A stretch of 64,000 nt of DNA from Eutreptiella sp. 'Long Island Sound 2002' (GCA_964036045.1 OZ038379.1:182111822-182175821); one strand, 5' to 3'; counted from the stretch's first letter, positions 20,866 to 32,189 are shown. The notes: generated by a model not told the origin, from the sequence alone. Numbers and translations: made by a program.

Positions 20866-20919
20866 CTCGTCTTTGAGCTGTTGCTTGACGTCGGGCATCG
20901 GCGCTTTGTCGGAGACCAT
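20866..20919 (-). CDS. 54-nt exon of the unknown gene
   Basis: Minus-strand acceptor GTCCGCTTTCCGTTCCAG is one of the best pyrimidine tracts in the window. The exon reads MVSDKAPMPDVKQQLKDE, exactly 18 codons, and ends at a GTCGCG donor. Phase 0 on both sides. The initial ATG follows an acceptor so is probably an internal Met. Confidence 0.72.
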
Positions 20920-21053
20920 CTGGAACGGAAAGCGGACACGTCGGAACGACGGACGCCCGGCCCCATGTCGGCCCGAGCAGAGCAGCGCGCGCGGCGGATG
21001 CGTCGGCACGGAACGCGCCCCACACCACCGACCCGGCCACCCGTGCGACACAC

Positions 21054-21128
21054 CGTGAGGGCTTTGTTGAGGGCACTCTGCCGCTTCGCCATGAGCTCCG
21101 TTTCTCTCACGAGCCGCTCATGGAAGTC
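21054..21128 (-). CDS. 75-nt coiled-coil exon of the unknown gene
   Basis: Minus-strand acceptor GCGGCACTTGCAG, then 25 codons, DFHERLVRETELMAKRQ and SALNKALT, then a GTGTGT donor. Phase 0 on both sides. Strongly helical, basic/acidic alternation. It joins in frame to the exon at 20919. Confidence 0.72.
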
Positions 21129-21500
21129 CTGCAAGTGCCGCATCCGACATTCGACACGAGATGTTCGTGACGGGTCAACCACCAAAAAAAGCGGTACAAG
21201 CCCCCCCCCAAAAACTGGGTGCGCCCCTCCCTCTGGGGCTTGATGGGCGTTCTGACACGACTGGAGACCCCCCCTGAGCCCCTGCAGGCAAAGGGAACAC
21301 AAGGAAAGCAGATAATCTTTTTCCGGGGCCGCTCCGCCGCCGCCATTCTGTGCCATTGCCAGTCCTTCGACTGCCCTTTGATTAAAAAAAAAAGTCTGCC
21401 ATCTGAGCCCCTTCGATGGTGCGGTGGCAGTTGAACGTCGAGGCGGCCGGGCCCCTCCGTCCAGGTCACAGCACAGCGTCAGCGCCACGGCAACAGTCAC

Positions 21501-21563
21501 TTCAAGAAAGAACGTTTCGCTCAGACCGTCCATCAGAAACGCCATCAAGTGCGGGATCGACCT
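21501..21563 (-). CDS. 63-nt candidate exon of the unknown gene
   Basis: Minus-strand acceptor GATTTTGACATACCAG followed by 21 codons, RSIPHLMAFLMDGLSETFF and LE, then a GTGACT donor. Phase 0 at both ends, as in the neighbouring exons. A competing frame starting at an ATG near 21629 is also open, so this is less certain than the exons below it. Confidence 0.5.
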
Positions 21564-22092
21564 CTGGTATGTCAAAATCAGTTGCCGAATCCGGCTCTTC
21601 CACGCAGCCAACGCAGACAGACATCACCGCATGACCACACAACAACGACATACACCCCCCCCCCCCCAATTTCAGTGATACCCCCTCGCCGTACAGAGCG
21701 GTTTGCCAAAGTTCGTACCTCGGGTGTAGATTTTTCCTTTTTTTGGCCTCAAAGGATCAGATTGCAATGTCCGCATTAGGCTCTGGCCGTGCCTGCCCCA
21801 CGGCTGTCATCACCTACTGCCCAAGCCTGCCATAGCGCAGTGCTTCAGTTCAACCATTTTGCCCTCTTGTTCGCCCCTTCTTCCCGCCCTGGCTGGTCCT
21901 ATTAGCCTCTTTTTTATGGGGGGGGGGGGGGGGGGGGCGCGGGGGGTACGCGCACACCCTCACAACCATGGCCATGCAGCCCTCTTCAGGCGCATGAGCA
22001 GGGGGGTCCCGGTTTGGGGCCCCCATCGGCGGGATGCACGGGGAATGACATGGACTCTCCGAACAACTAATAGAAGGCCCACGGGACCGCAC

Positions 22093-22206
22093 GCAGGTCA
22101 GCAAGGCGCCCCACACACGCACGTCGTGGCATGCATCTGCAGCAACGTGCGGCGGCTCGTGAGGCATGGACATGCCCAACATATCGAGGACAGCCGTGCG
22201 CACAAT
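22093..22206 (-). CDS. 114-nt candidate exon of the unknown gene
   Basis: The minus-strand frame of 38 codons starts IVRTAVLDMLGMSMPHEPPH and ends VWGALLTC before GTGCGG. Both ends are phase 0. The acceptor (GTTCAGTTTGACAG) has a weak pyrimidine tract. I include it because its length and phase fit the series. Confidence 0.42.
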
Positions 22207-22513
22207 CTGTCAAACTGAACCTCAGCATCACCTCCACTTCGCCGTGTTTCGTCGGCCACAACCTCTGGCCTGCGTATCGCTGCACACGGGTGTGGCGACC
22301 TTCCGGTTGGCACGGCCAGCCCGCATGACGCCGGCACCTCCTCGGCCAACTCGCTGTGCTCCCCCTCTAGTCCAGGGAAAGGCAATCGGGAAGGTTTGGG
22401 GGGGGGGGGGGCACACGCGCGCGCGCCGGGTGTGTGGATCCCACGAGAGAAGGAGCGCGATTGCCTGCGACCGGCCTGCGGCGAGGTGAGGCATGGTCGC
22501 TGCGCAGGCTGAC

Positions 22514-22570
22514 TTGAGGAGGCCCGGGGGCGACATACTTCAGCTTCTTCGGGGTCGACAGGTGCGCGAT
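22514..22570 (-). CDS. candidate upstream exon of the unknown gene
   Basis: Minus-strand acceptor CTTCTTCTTAGGTTGCAG is strong. The frame reads IAHLSTPKKLKYVAPGPPQ and is basic. The donor is ambiguous: GTCAGC at 22513 gives 19 codons, and a later GTCGCA would give 33. The true 5' end of the gene was not found. Confidence 0.5.
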
Positions 22571-22618
22571 CTGCAACCTAAGAAGAAGAATAGCACCCAA
22601 TACAAGGGGGGCTGGGGT

Positions 22619-22797
22619 AGGAATGTGTTAGAACAGAGGATAGGGGGGGAGGGGGGGGCAAATGTGCGTGTACCAAAAATGGCCCAATCAGATTTTCCCA
22701 ACGGTAAATTTCGTTTTTTCCCACGATGGTCACTTTGGTCTTGGGGGGGGGGGGGGGGGGGCTCCTCCTACGGTGCGCGGCCGTTCTAAAACTTCCC
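22619..22797 (+). mobile_element. miniature inverted-repeat element, family 1 (plus copy)
   Basis: Left end GGAATGTGTTAGAACAG, right end (reverse complement) CGGGAAGTTTTAGAACGG. The core reads GTGTACCAAAAATGGCCCAA, then TTTTCCCAACGGTAAATTTC and CCCACGATGGTCACTTTGG, then poly-G. It inserted immediately upstream (on the gene's strand) of the exon at 22570. Confidence 0.78.
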
Positions 22798-22799
22798 GT

Positions 22800-23981
22800 G
22801 GGGGGGGGGGGGGGTTGCTGGATGAATGAGCAATGGTGTGGCCACCGTGGTACTGCCACTCACAGCCAGGCAGGCAAACAGGATGCCCGCAGCGAACACC
22901 GGCGGCCAGCCCCTCCTTCGTGGTGTTCAGAGATCCGCTGCTCTGCCTATGCTGCCTCCAAAGGTCACCACCCCTTGGGCCTGTTGCTCTCTGCCTTTCG
23001 GTTCTTGTTTCGTTCACTCGATAGACCGGCAACTGCAGGTCATCAACGAACGCCGCGGCCCATTGCTGTCGGTTAAACTGGTTGCAGTTGGGGAACGGGG
23101 GGGGCAGCAGAATCACTGCGCCCCCGCCAAACGACGGTCCGGCGGAACGCCTCCACAAAACACAGCAACTTGCCTTAATTTGGAAATACCAACGGGCAAA
23201 GCTACTCCACTGCCCTCCCCCCCACCCCCACCCCGCCCCACCCTCCACGCACGTTGCTGGCGAGTCATCACAATCAGGGGCAGCCAGTGGCCGGCGTGAT
23301 CAACACCTCAAGGGTGTGCCAAGCGCGGCGGGCGGGATGGCACTGGGAAGCGTGCGGCTGAGACTCAGCCACCACGCACATCTGGGCCGTGCTTGTGCCT
23401 GCCTTGCCCGTGCTTTTGCCGTGCGATCGGGTGATTCATGGAACAGGGGACGTAGGTGAGTACGCGACGGTTTTATCACAATTGCGTGGCATCCGACGCA
23501 GGCAGCGCTTTCTCCCGTGCGCCGTTGGGGTGTTGCGCGCTTCCTCGCGCTTTGAGGCGCTCCGTTGTCGTTGTCAACGTCAACTGTTCGTGGTCGTCTT
23601 GCGCCCTTTGGCCCCCCGACCTGCTGCCCACAACTCGCGGATGGACAGCACCAGGACCAAGGCCAGATTCGTTGCGGTTGTGTTGTACGGGCTGTCATTT
23701 GACGCCGGTTTTGCCGAGTGCGGTCCTTTAGGATGCCCCTCTGGGCCTACCAACCAACCGCCAACCAATGCCGGCCGTCAACCGTCGGGGCGTCTCGGCG
23801 CACGCGGCACCCGCCCCACTGGAACAGGTCCGTCGCACGTTCTCCACAAGATGTCGCACGGGACAGCAAGGCCTGACGGCGCCAGGCCCGCCACCAACAG
23901 TGGTTTGCCAATCAGTGACATGGGCAGTTCCCCCGGGTCTCGGTCAGTTCCAGTGCGGACCGGACGCGGCCGCAGTCGTAC
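22800..23981. other. no gene recognised
   Basis: Poly-G runs flank 22801-22814. Long overlapping frames on both strands (for example plus 23389 onward) reflect GC-rich composition. None has a domain or a clear splice pair. Confidence 0.4.
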
Positions 23982-24060
23982 GTCGCCGCACAACTCCCGA
24001 CGAGGGTCTGCGGGTCAGGACACGGGCCTCCCTCATCGACCGTGGGCCAGGGGGTGTCGG
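23982..24060 (+). repeat. 79-bp exact repeat, partner of 12958-13036
   Basis: Direct-orientation copy of the segment found inverted at 12958-13036. Identity is complete over 79 bp by base-by-base reading and stops at a poly-G stretch on the right. Confidence 0.85.
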
Positions 24061-24574
24061 GCGGGGGGGAACCTGTCTGTCCGTCTCCGTCACTGCCCCT
24101 ATCTCCGTTTATGGCTCTGTCTCTGTCGCTCCGTTTTTGTCTCTTTGTGTTTGTCTCGGCCTCTGTCTCCCTTTCTGTCTCTAACCCCCGCCAGGAATCC
24201 GCGCCTAAGCCCACATATACACAACCCTGAAATACCTTTCCTTTGCCGAAAGTAAAGGTCACGGAGCTGATGGTGCCGTCCTGAAAACAAACAGCGAAAG
24301 AATGGCCCAGTCCAAGTGGACCACTCATGATGACATGCCGTTCGCATGCTCTTTGATGGACAGCCAATCCAAAGCAACCCCTCCTTCGTCTATCACCAAT
24401 GCCACTGCCCCCTCCACTTGCCAACACGCCCCGTTTTCCTTTTGGTGCAATACCCCATGCCACTGCCCCATCCAACTGCCCACATGCCCCTCCTCCTGCC
24501 AGGCTTCAGGCAGTGTTGTTGCACTGCATGCGCACTGTGTGTGCGCATTCGGTAAAATCCAATAGATAGAAAAC

Positions 24575-24860
24575 TGTCTCAGACCACCTCTGCACAGCAG
24601 GGCAATGTAGCAACACAAACAAGTCCAAAAATTCTGCTGTCTCGAAACAGAAACGTTGCAACAACGTTCTCCACTCTTGCATGATCTCTTGAAAGACATC
24701 TGCTGTACATCCTTGAGGCTGATATCAATGCTTGCCCTAGCATTGTAGTCAACCCACAGATCAATCTTGTCATGCATGAACAAGCTCGTGTGATTCTCCA
24801 TGATCATAATTGAACATCCACCAACAAAAGACACAAAGAGGTGAAAGTGGGTGCAAACGA
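24575..24860 (-). pseudogene. transposon-type coding remnant with a frame change
   Basis: Minus-strand reading MENHTSLFMHDKIDLWVDYN and RASIDISLKDVQQM looks coding. After about 24700 the coding quality moves to another frame (EIMQEWRTLLQRFCFETAEF, then DLFVLLHCPAVQRW). This implies an indel. It is AT-richer than host exons, with no splice signals. The family was not recognised, so it could also be a decayed host gene. Confidence 0.45.
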
Positions 24861-25304
24861 GGTGAAAGGGGGTGAAAAAAAAGGGGGGGTGAAAAGTGCG
24901 CATAGAGCACGCCGGGTGCCCCTTACATCGCGACCATAACAACTACGTACCATTCATATTGGCCAAACCCCTTAACAATCACCAAACACCCCTTCCACAC
25001 AAATTCTCGTCACATGGTTGCCATCAACAGAATTAAACTGATTTTCCACCCAAGAAACCCAGTAGATTGTGGAAAAAGCCCAAAACTAGGGTTCGGTAGT
25101 TGTCACTGTAGAAAACCTTGCACTACATGTGGATCGTCTGTGCAGTGAGTGTGCACTGTGTGGGCACTGCATGAACAACATTCCCTCATGGGTCTTGCAA
25201 AAGAAATTCTATTGCCTTTGGCAACGCACCTTGAAGAGAGGCAAGCGACGTAGGTCGTAAACGATAGGCCGACGAAGTTCCGCCCATCACATTGCCAACA
25301 CACC

Positions 25305-25640
25305 CAAAAAGGGGCCTCTGAGGGCCAATGAGCACCCCTAGGAGGGCCTAGTTCGTGCTACACGAGTTTATATGTACTCCCATTGTCACCAAATTATCAC
25401 CCAACAACGGCCCAAGGGTTCCCAAGGGTTGTCAGAGGTCACCCCGAAATCGCATGCTGGCCTGAAAACGGCCAAAATACTCATCGCCTGAAACGGCTAA
25501 ACACTCACCGGTGGGGCCCCATAGGGGGGCTGATCTTGGAAAGTTCCAGGTTCCCCCATCATTGCTTCGGGAGTCCATATCGAAGAAAAAATTTGAATGG
25601 GACCTGGTTCCGGAACAACGCACAGTGGCTACCAGGGGTG
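25305..25640. repeat. ~335-bp diverged direct repeat, copy 1
   Basis: Pairs with 26100-26455. Shared landmarks in order: TTTATATGTAC, CCATTGTCACCA, GGTTGTCAGAGGTCACCC, CCTGAAAACGGC, GGGCCCCAT-AGGGGG and CGCACAGTGGC. Similarity looks near 75%. Confidence 0.75.
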
Positions 25641-26085
25641 GATATAGTGGGGGGGGTCCCCCCCCCCCCAGCCCCCCCCCCCCGATGACGATTACGAGTA
25701 CGATTTACCCGTGTGACTGAACGGCAGTTTTGCCAGCAGTTTGACAACAGGACTGAGGGCCAAAAAAAGCGCCACAGTCTTGAGACCAACTGGCCTCGAA
25801 CCCAGGACACCTATATCTCATGACTGTGCATATACCACTGTACTACTGCACCAATCTGCCCTCCCTGACACAAAACACTACAGTGCACAGTGCTTTATGG
25901 TGGTAGCGCAGCTGCAGATTCATCCAACTCTGCGAACACACATACCTGTAAAGCGAAAAAGGAGCAAATCGTAATCGTAATTCCGTCATCACTGCCTCCC
26001 GGCTCAACGCCCCCCCCCCCCACCCCCACCCTGGGAATGTCGTCACTATTATATCCCCCCCTGGTGGCTACAGGGGAACCAACTT
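25620..26085. mobile_element. candidate nested inverted-terminus element
   Basis: The left end GTGGCTACCAGGGGTGGATA and the right end (reverse complement) GTAGCCACCAGGGGGGGATA are inverted copies. Each is followed inward by a poly-G/poly-C stretch and by TACGATTTACC or its inverse. It sits between the two 335-bp direct repeats and contains the tRNA-like block at 25785-25860. Confidence 0.55.
25785..25860 (-). repeat. tRNA-like (SINE-type) block
   Basis: The minus strand carries TAGTACAGTGG at 25845-25835, matching the pol III A-box pattern TRGYNNARNNGG. It also carries GGTTCGAGGCC at 25802-25792, matching the B-box pattern GGTTCGANNCC, with tRNA-like spacing. The T-arm can pair (CTGG with CCAG), but the acceptor arm cannot form. 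A tRNA-derived SINE head or a decayed tRNA is therefore more likely than a working tRNA gene. Confidence 0.55.
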
Positions 26086-26099
26086 TTGCCGACCAACGG

Positions 26100-26455
26100 T
26101 GCAACAAGCCCAAAAGCCCTTTCAGGGGATAAGCACCATGAGGAAAGCCTGCTTGGTACAGCATGGCTCCCCATGGGTTTATATGTACGTCCATTGTCAC
26201 CATATGATTACCCAACAACAGCCCGAGGGTCCCCGGGGGTTGTCAGAGGTCACCCTGAAATTGCGCTTTTTCAGCCAACCCATGCCGGCCTGAAAACGGC
26301 TAAATACTCACTGGTAGGGCCCCATCAGGGGGCCGGTCTTGGACAGTTGCAGATAGCACCCGGGACCATGTCATTGTTTAGGGGGTCCAAAAAGAAGAAA
26401 AAAGTGGAATTGGACCCGGGTCTAAATCGACGCACAGTGGCGGCTGTAGGCCAAC
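26100..26455. repeat. ~355-bp diverged direct repeat, copy 2
   Basis: Second copy of 25305-25640, same orientation, offset about 800 bp. Confidence 0.75.
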
Positions 26456-26847
26456 CAAATTTTGACCCCCCCGTCCCCATCCACCTCCCAAAAAAATGGC
26501 ACCCAGGTATGGGGGGTCAAAATCAAAAAATTTATTGGGGGATATTTCTATCTCCCAAAATGATTATTTTACGAGAGGTTAGACATGCAACATCATACAT
26601 TGAAGGATGCTACATGAACACCTCCCAAAATGGGGGGTATATGGCGCCCCCGCATGAGCTCGATCGAACACTTTTTGATTAGCACTGAACATGAGGGCCA
26701 GAACGAGCAGCACCTGGTTCATCTCCACTTTGCTCGATTTGCCTCTCGGTGCATCGCCACTGCCCGCATGCAATGGGGTGGTCGTCCTCCAACTGACAAA
26801 CACAGGGGTAGGTGTTGGGGCAGCATTGTGGCATCATCACTAGTACT
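26456..26847. other. no gene recognised
   Basis: Contains paired phrases TTTTGACCCCCC and GGGGGGTCAAAATC at 26460-26525, a short inverted repeat that may be another tiny element. Nothing else seen. Confidence 0.4.
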
Positions 26848-26971
<124 letters not shown>

Positions 26972-27921
26972 CCCTCATCATCATATTGTGAAGCAAATGC
27001 CACTTGCTACCTTTTCAGCTGTCAAGGGGACCGCTGAATTAGGGATAGGAATAGGAATTATAACATTAATAACAATGAAATTGAGTATAAAGGCGAGACA
27101 ACAAAAATAGAAATTTGAAAGATTCAAGACAACCATCACTCAATTTTCCCAGTTGACTGCTTGCGTCACATTCATTATCCATGACAAATGTGATTTTTTT
27201 TGCTGTGAGATGCGCAGCAAGCCACACCATTTTTGGTTCACAAACTCTTGGGCCCCAGAACCCCCCCCCCCCCCAGTCAAGCACAGCCCAGTGGGGGTAC
27301 CCTTTTACAAGGGAGGGGGGGTTCAAATGCGCTGACATGCAATCCCTTCGAAGGAAGATGGAGCCCACCATGACACGAAATGGCTGGGGTGGGCAGGCTT
27401 TCAACTGGGGAGAGCAGGAGTCGATGCAGCCCTCTGGTTGGACCCCCCCACCCCATGGGGGGGAGTCCAGCTCAGACCTGACACCAACACCCCTCCTAAC
27501 CTTTTGGGCCCTGTTGGGGGGGGGGGTTCCTTGGGGGGCTCAGGGGGCCACCGGGCTGGGGTCCCAGGTACCCCAACGCACATACCTGAAAATGACCCCC
27601 TCGTTGCACTGGTCATTTTGAACGCACATATGTGGGGTTTTTGAAAAAAAAAATTTACCCTCTGGGGGGTCCAAGGCTGGATGGGGGAGGTCAGGGGTCA
27701 GAAGGGGGATCCAGCTGGGACGTGCACTAACCAAGAATGGTACGTTTGCACGGTGTGTACACAGTGACCCATGGCAATAGGTGGTGTCCAGGCATTCCTG
27801 GAGGCATCTAATTGATTCCCAAGCCCCTTTGGCCTGGGTCTTTTGGCTTGGCCCCCCATTTTTCTTCCAAAAAATTTGCTGGAGGAACAATGAAAATTGT
27901 TGGCAGGCCTACCAAAAACCA

Positions 27922-27924
<3 letters not shown>
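26972..27924. other. repeat-derived, includes a family-1 core fragment at 27180-27275
   Basis: The minus strand near 27270-27180 reads CCAAGAGTTTGTGAACCAAA and resembles the family-1 core, next to a poly-C run. A second poly-G run lies near 27518. No gene recognised. Confidence 0.45.

Positions 27925-28000
<76 letters not shown>
27925..28000. repeat. (AG)38 microsatellite
   Basis: Uninterrupted AG dinucleotides. Glu-Arg or Ser-Leu frames over it are artefacts. Confidence 0.98.
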
Positions 28001-28003
<3 letters not shown>

Positions 28004-28318
28004 ATCTTCACAAATTGTTCAGCCATCTGCTGACTAGCATCCTGTTGCAATCAGTTCACTTAGGCTAAAATGACACTTCGTGACGTCTACACCAGCAAAC
28101 AAAGGTAGGAGCAGGCAAGGTAAAAGCAAACGAAAAGCACAACCTGAAGCATCATCTTTCTGTCACAAGCACTTTTGCAATTGTGAGATGGGTAGGTCAA
28201 ATAGCTTCCGTTTTGGGTTCACCTTTTAGTCTTTTCATCCCATCTCACTGCATTGGACCGCCCCTGGACAACACCCCTCCACCTCTCCTGCATACCCGAC
28301 CCCTTCATGGCCCCCTAC

Positions 28319-28678
28319 CTATCCACCATCAACCCACAAATGATGCGCCCGTTCGGAGAGATGAACGGAACCCTCCCCAACAGATGATTCCTTTCCTTCC
28401 CTCCAGTATAATAGACGACGGAGGGTGCACAGGAATGTCAAGGCATCGATGTAGGCAGGTCCTGGTGGGAGTGGCGTTGCATGGTCACCACCGTAGAGCA
28501 CAGGCTCCGTGTCTTCCAAGAAGTTATGTGAGGCAAATGGACGACCATTGCAGTCCTCGCCCACACCCGACACGTCCGGGGCCTGTCTGCCAAAGTAGTA
28601 TGCAAACCTGGGAATACTTGAAGATATTCCTCCACGATTGTCATGCCTGGGGACACTGTGATATCCATGTCTCATCAA
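28319..28678 (-). pseudogene. transposon-type ORF remnant
   Basis: The minus-strand frame reads MMRHGYHSVPRHDNRGG, then IPRFAYYFGRQAPDVSGVG and YIDALTFLCTLRRLLYWREG. Composition is protein-like and AT/GC balanced, unlike the GC3-rich host exons. It lies about 1.3 kb downstream, on the same strand, of the remnant at 29978-30522. Both may be parts of one decayed element. The class is not recognised. Confidence 0.45.
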
Positions 28679-28983
28679 CGGTTGGGAGACTGGAAACGAA
28701 GACGCCAGGAGGTTGACATCATGTATGCAGGGACTGCAAGCAGCGCTACTAAGGCAGGCACAGACACGAAACCTGTGTACCCACCGCCACTTGTGTGCTC
28801 CTCGATACTACTCCAATGGGTGTGTTCTTGACCACAGTATCAGTTTCCTCCTCCATCAGGGTTGTGGGGGTCAAAAATTGCACTTGGGGGGGGATGCACT
28901 CCTCGCTTGGCCTGTGGTCCTCCAACAATTCTTTTTTTAAGAGCTTATAACGGGGATTGTCTGTTTGCCTCCTGGGTTCATCG

Positions 28984-29307
28984 TTAACCTTCGTTCGCTT
29001 GGTAGGATTTGTCGGGGATCTTGTCTATGTTGGTTGGTGTTGCAGGAACACCATCCATTTGGGGTGCTGTGCCACTTGCCTTTGGCTTTGCGTTGTTTTG
29101 CGCCATAAGACATAGAGATAAGATACCAACGCACCATAGTACATAGTAACACAGTTCATCAAGAAGCTGCCGGGAAATGCCGCGGCTCTGTTGAGTCAAT
29201 TTTGATACACAAATGTGCTGCGGCGTCATTGAGTTGGTTTGGAATGGGGCGCAGCAATGTGGGTTGCACCACGTGTCAATGTCATCACCAGCCCATGTCT
29301 GTGGCAT
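28984..29307 (-). pseudogene. possible further remnant of the same element
   Basis: The minus-strand frame includes HICVSKLTQQSRGISRQLL and DELCYYVLWCVGILSL, then a Pro/Lys-rich tail. It lies between the two better remnants on the same strand. Evidence is composition and position only. Confidence 0.3.
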
Positions 29308-29977
29308 GTTTCAGTAGGGGAAGAGTGTGGGATTCAGCCGTTGGAGTGTTTCGCTGGATTTGCACACCTCGTTTCACGAGGTGCAAATCAGACCGGGCGG
29401 GCACCTCGTTAGCGCCAAACCCCACGCTGACATGCGCCTCATTAGCCCCCCCCCCCCCCCTGCTCTGTGCGCCTTGTTAGCTCCAAATCCACCAAATTGC
29501 GCTAACCCGGTGCCCCGTCCCTGTGTGCCTTCCTCGCTCGCTTTGCTCACTCAAGACCTTCCCCTATGTGCCTTCCTCGCTTGCTTCGCTTGCGCTTGTG
29601 TTTGGCCTGTTGTTTTGGGGGGATTACGGTTCACTCATTTTCGTTCTACAGAAAAAGACTTGGGGTATCTTGGACTCTAGAATTGCAGTCCATTCTTTGT
29701 TTTTTTTGACGAAGCTGCAATAGTTCTGCAATAGTTCTGCAGCAGTACGAGTTAATCTCGGGATCTAAGTACACTCTCAGAACATACCATAGCTTCTTCC
29801 CCTGTCAAGGACACAGAGCAAGGATGACAAAGAAGGAGCAACTTATATTCCTACCTTGAGTATACCTGTAGAGCGACTTGGGGTCACCACGACTCATGTT
29901 TGGCCCTTGTCTTCTCACCTATGACCAGTTTTCTTTGCTCCAGGGACTTGCATGGGTGAGTCTGGTGATATTCTGAT

Positions 29978-30522
29978 TCACCCTGTTATCCTCCTAGTGG
30001 TACCCGTCCGTGTGGCCCATGGCGGTGAGCAGGCCGTGTTTTGTGGTGCTTCCTCGCGCCGTTGCAAGCCCTTTTGTATAAGTGCGTGCCGTAGACCCAG
30101 GATATGATATGATAAGTCCACCTCATGCAACCACTCCTGGTATGTCGTTTCCATATAATGCAGCCATTTACCCACCCTCCTATACCAAATACCATCATAG
30201 TGCCGGTCTCTCAGAACACTTTGGCACCCATTGTTGTGCATGTTTTGTGCCTCCCGCATTATTCTAGTGGTTTGGTACTTAATCTTGGGTGCGGACAATT
30301 TCTCCATCACTTTTTGATGCCCGATAGTATCCTGAACTCAAGGTATTTTAGTGCCTTCACCTTGGTATGGTATGAATCCTGGCGTTGTAAAATCTTGTGA
30401 CACTCCTTGTCATCTTCCTGTGTCGCCGTGGCAGGTGCCTTGACTTTTGCATGCTTTTGCTTCCGAGGTTTATACATTACTTGTTGTTGCAACACTTGTG
30501 GGGTGGGATTTAGCGTACACAC
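29978..30522 (-). pseudogene. transposon-type ORF remnant with frameshift near 30308
   Basis: Minus-strand frame 1 (30522-30307) ends KALKYLEFRILSGIKK at a stop. The neighbouring frame continues EKLSAPKIKYQTTRIMREAQ, then DGIWYRRVGKWLHYMETTY and WLHEVDLSYHILGLRHALI. The abrupt change of good coding quality between frames at 30308 indicates a frameshift in a once continuous ORF. Basic N-terminal part and helical C-terminal part. I could not assign a transposase family. Confidence 0.5.
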
Positions 30523-30549
30523 CCGAGGCTTGACCTTACCCTAGGATTG

Positions 30550-31780
30550 CAGTTCATTCCTAGAGAGGCATACAAATGTAGATCCGTTTGACGCTGCGAT
30601 TGCACTTCATAGCAAAGGCAAGCATGAACAAGCAAGTACTTTGGATGAATGAGTTGGAAGTTCTTCCACAATAGTGTCCATGGCACATGAAATGCTGAAA
30701 CACCAATGGAATTGGCAAAAATGGCCCGGCCACTTTTTTACAAAATTGGTTTGTAAATTCCTCTCAATAATAGTGCACAGGGCACATCAAATGGTGCAAC
30801 AAGGGCACAGAAAGCTCTTCATTTTCGGGGGATACCTCAAACAAATTCAGCTCCCTTGCTTGAGAGACATGCCCATGTGCATGGGTAAACGACTTGAGCG
30901 GACTGTTAGCGGACGGAAGGGGGGCCGAATATTGTCACTTCGTGCCGACAACAATTCGCACACCGTATCTACTTGGGGCACACAGTGTCTACAGATGATA
31001 GACCGCCATGCCTGTGTGCCAACCCCCCGCGCGCCTCGGTGGCGCCAACCCCAGCCCCTTCCCCGTGTGCCTTGTTAGCGCCAATGCCGCCCCTGTGCGC
31101 CTCGTTAGCACCCCCCGTGCACTTCGTGAAACAAGGCGTATGGATCCAGCAAATCAGCAGTCAACAAACAACGCTTGGTGGTAGATCAAAATAGCTGTGC
31201 ATCCTTTTCATCTTCCAACTGTAAGGTTCACGTGCATTGATTCTTGCAGAGCCGGAGCTGACACCATGTGTTACTTGTGTATGTGTGTGTGTAAATATTT
31301 GCGGGGGGGGGGGGCACAAAGCAATTTCAACAATCCCATCAGGAACGCCACCTGAAAGCGGAAGTGCGTGCGACAGCCTTATGAATGGGTACCTCTAGAA
31401 AGCCCAACTGCCAAAATTTCGCCACCTTTCTTAACGGCCAAATTTGCCGGGTAAACTTTACTCTCAGGACCCCCCCCCCCCGTAGGCAGTGCGGTGCAGT
31501 GGTGGCCCTACCAAGGCCCTGCGGTGGGGCCTGGGTGGTGGGGTGTGGGGTGGAGGGGGTGGGTTTACCACCCGTTGGGTTGGTGTGGGTGGATGGGATT
31601 GGTGTGGTTACGAGGAAGTGGTGGGCTGGGGCTAGCTTTGGCATTGTAGTCCGGGGACAGGACCGCTGAGCCCGTGCGGGAGGGGCCGAGCCTACCTCCC
31701 CATCTGGCGGGGGCCATGATGTCAGGTTTTCAATTGAGCAGCATGATCCTGACCTCAGGCCAGACTTACTCAGTTCGACT
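30550..31780. other. no gene recognised
   Basis: Mixed sequence with poly-G near 31302 and poly-C near 31468, and GGGTGTGGGG-type G-rich wording at 31530-31610. No support for a gene. Confidence 0.4.
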
Positions 31781-31783
31781 GTA

Positions 31784-32184
31784 CCCCCCCCCCCCCTTGT
31801 ATAAGCTATGCCAAAGTCCCAAATTAATACGGTCCCTACACCTACTGTAGCTTGGACACGGGCGTAGCTTGCACGCGACACATACAGCTACCAACACCAG
31901 GCACCCAGGTTCAAAAAGAGAGGATTGTATGGTGAGCTGGTGCAAGAAAGGGGCATACAATGCACAAACATCCCCAAAATCAGAGCTATCTGGGTTCAAG
32001 TGGGCAAACACTCACAACAAATGTGTCCATGACTCTACGTGACTCGCAAATCCGTCACCAAACCCATGTCTTATGTGGTTGCACTACGTTTGGTACCGAA
32101 TTAAAATTAGGTCCCAAATTAATACGGTCCCTACGCCTACTGTAGCTTGGACAAGGGCATAGCTTATACAAAGGGGGGGGGGGG
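31784..32184. mobile_element. poly-C/poly-G-ended inverted-repeat element, deleted copy (401 bp)
   Basis: Begins with a C run and CCCCTTGTATAAGCTATGCC, ends GGGCATAGCTTATACAAAGG and a G run, an almost perfect inverted pair. An AATTAATACGGTCCCTAC block occurs near both ends. The minus strand opens MFAHLNPDSSDFGD... SSLFEPG like the longer copy at 37352-37962, then loses the rest of that ORF. It is therefore an internally deleted derivative. Confidence 0.85.
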
Positions 32185-32189
32185 AGTTC

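Noticed and set aside
21501-21640. Alternative minus-strand start MSVCVGCVEEPDSATDF
   Set aside because: Has an ATG and acidic coding-like composition but ends at a stop within 40 codons and lacks a consensus donor. The overlapping phase-0 exon fits the gene better.
23389-24255. 288-codon plus-strand open frame
   Set aside because: Low-complexity Arg/Pro/Ser composition from GC-rich DNA, includes the 79-bp repeat, and no domain pattern.
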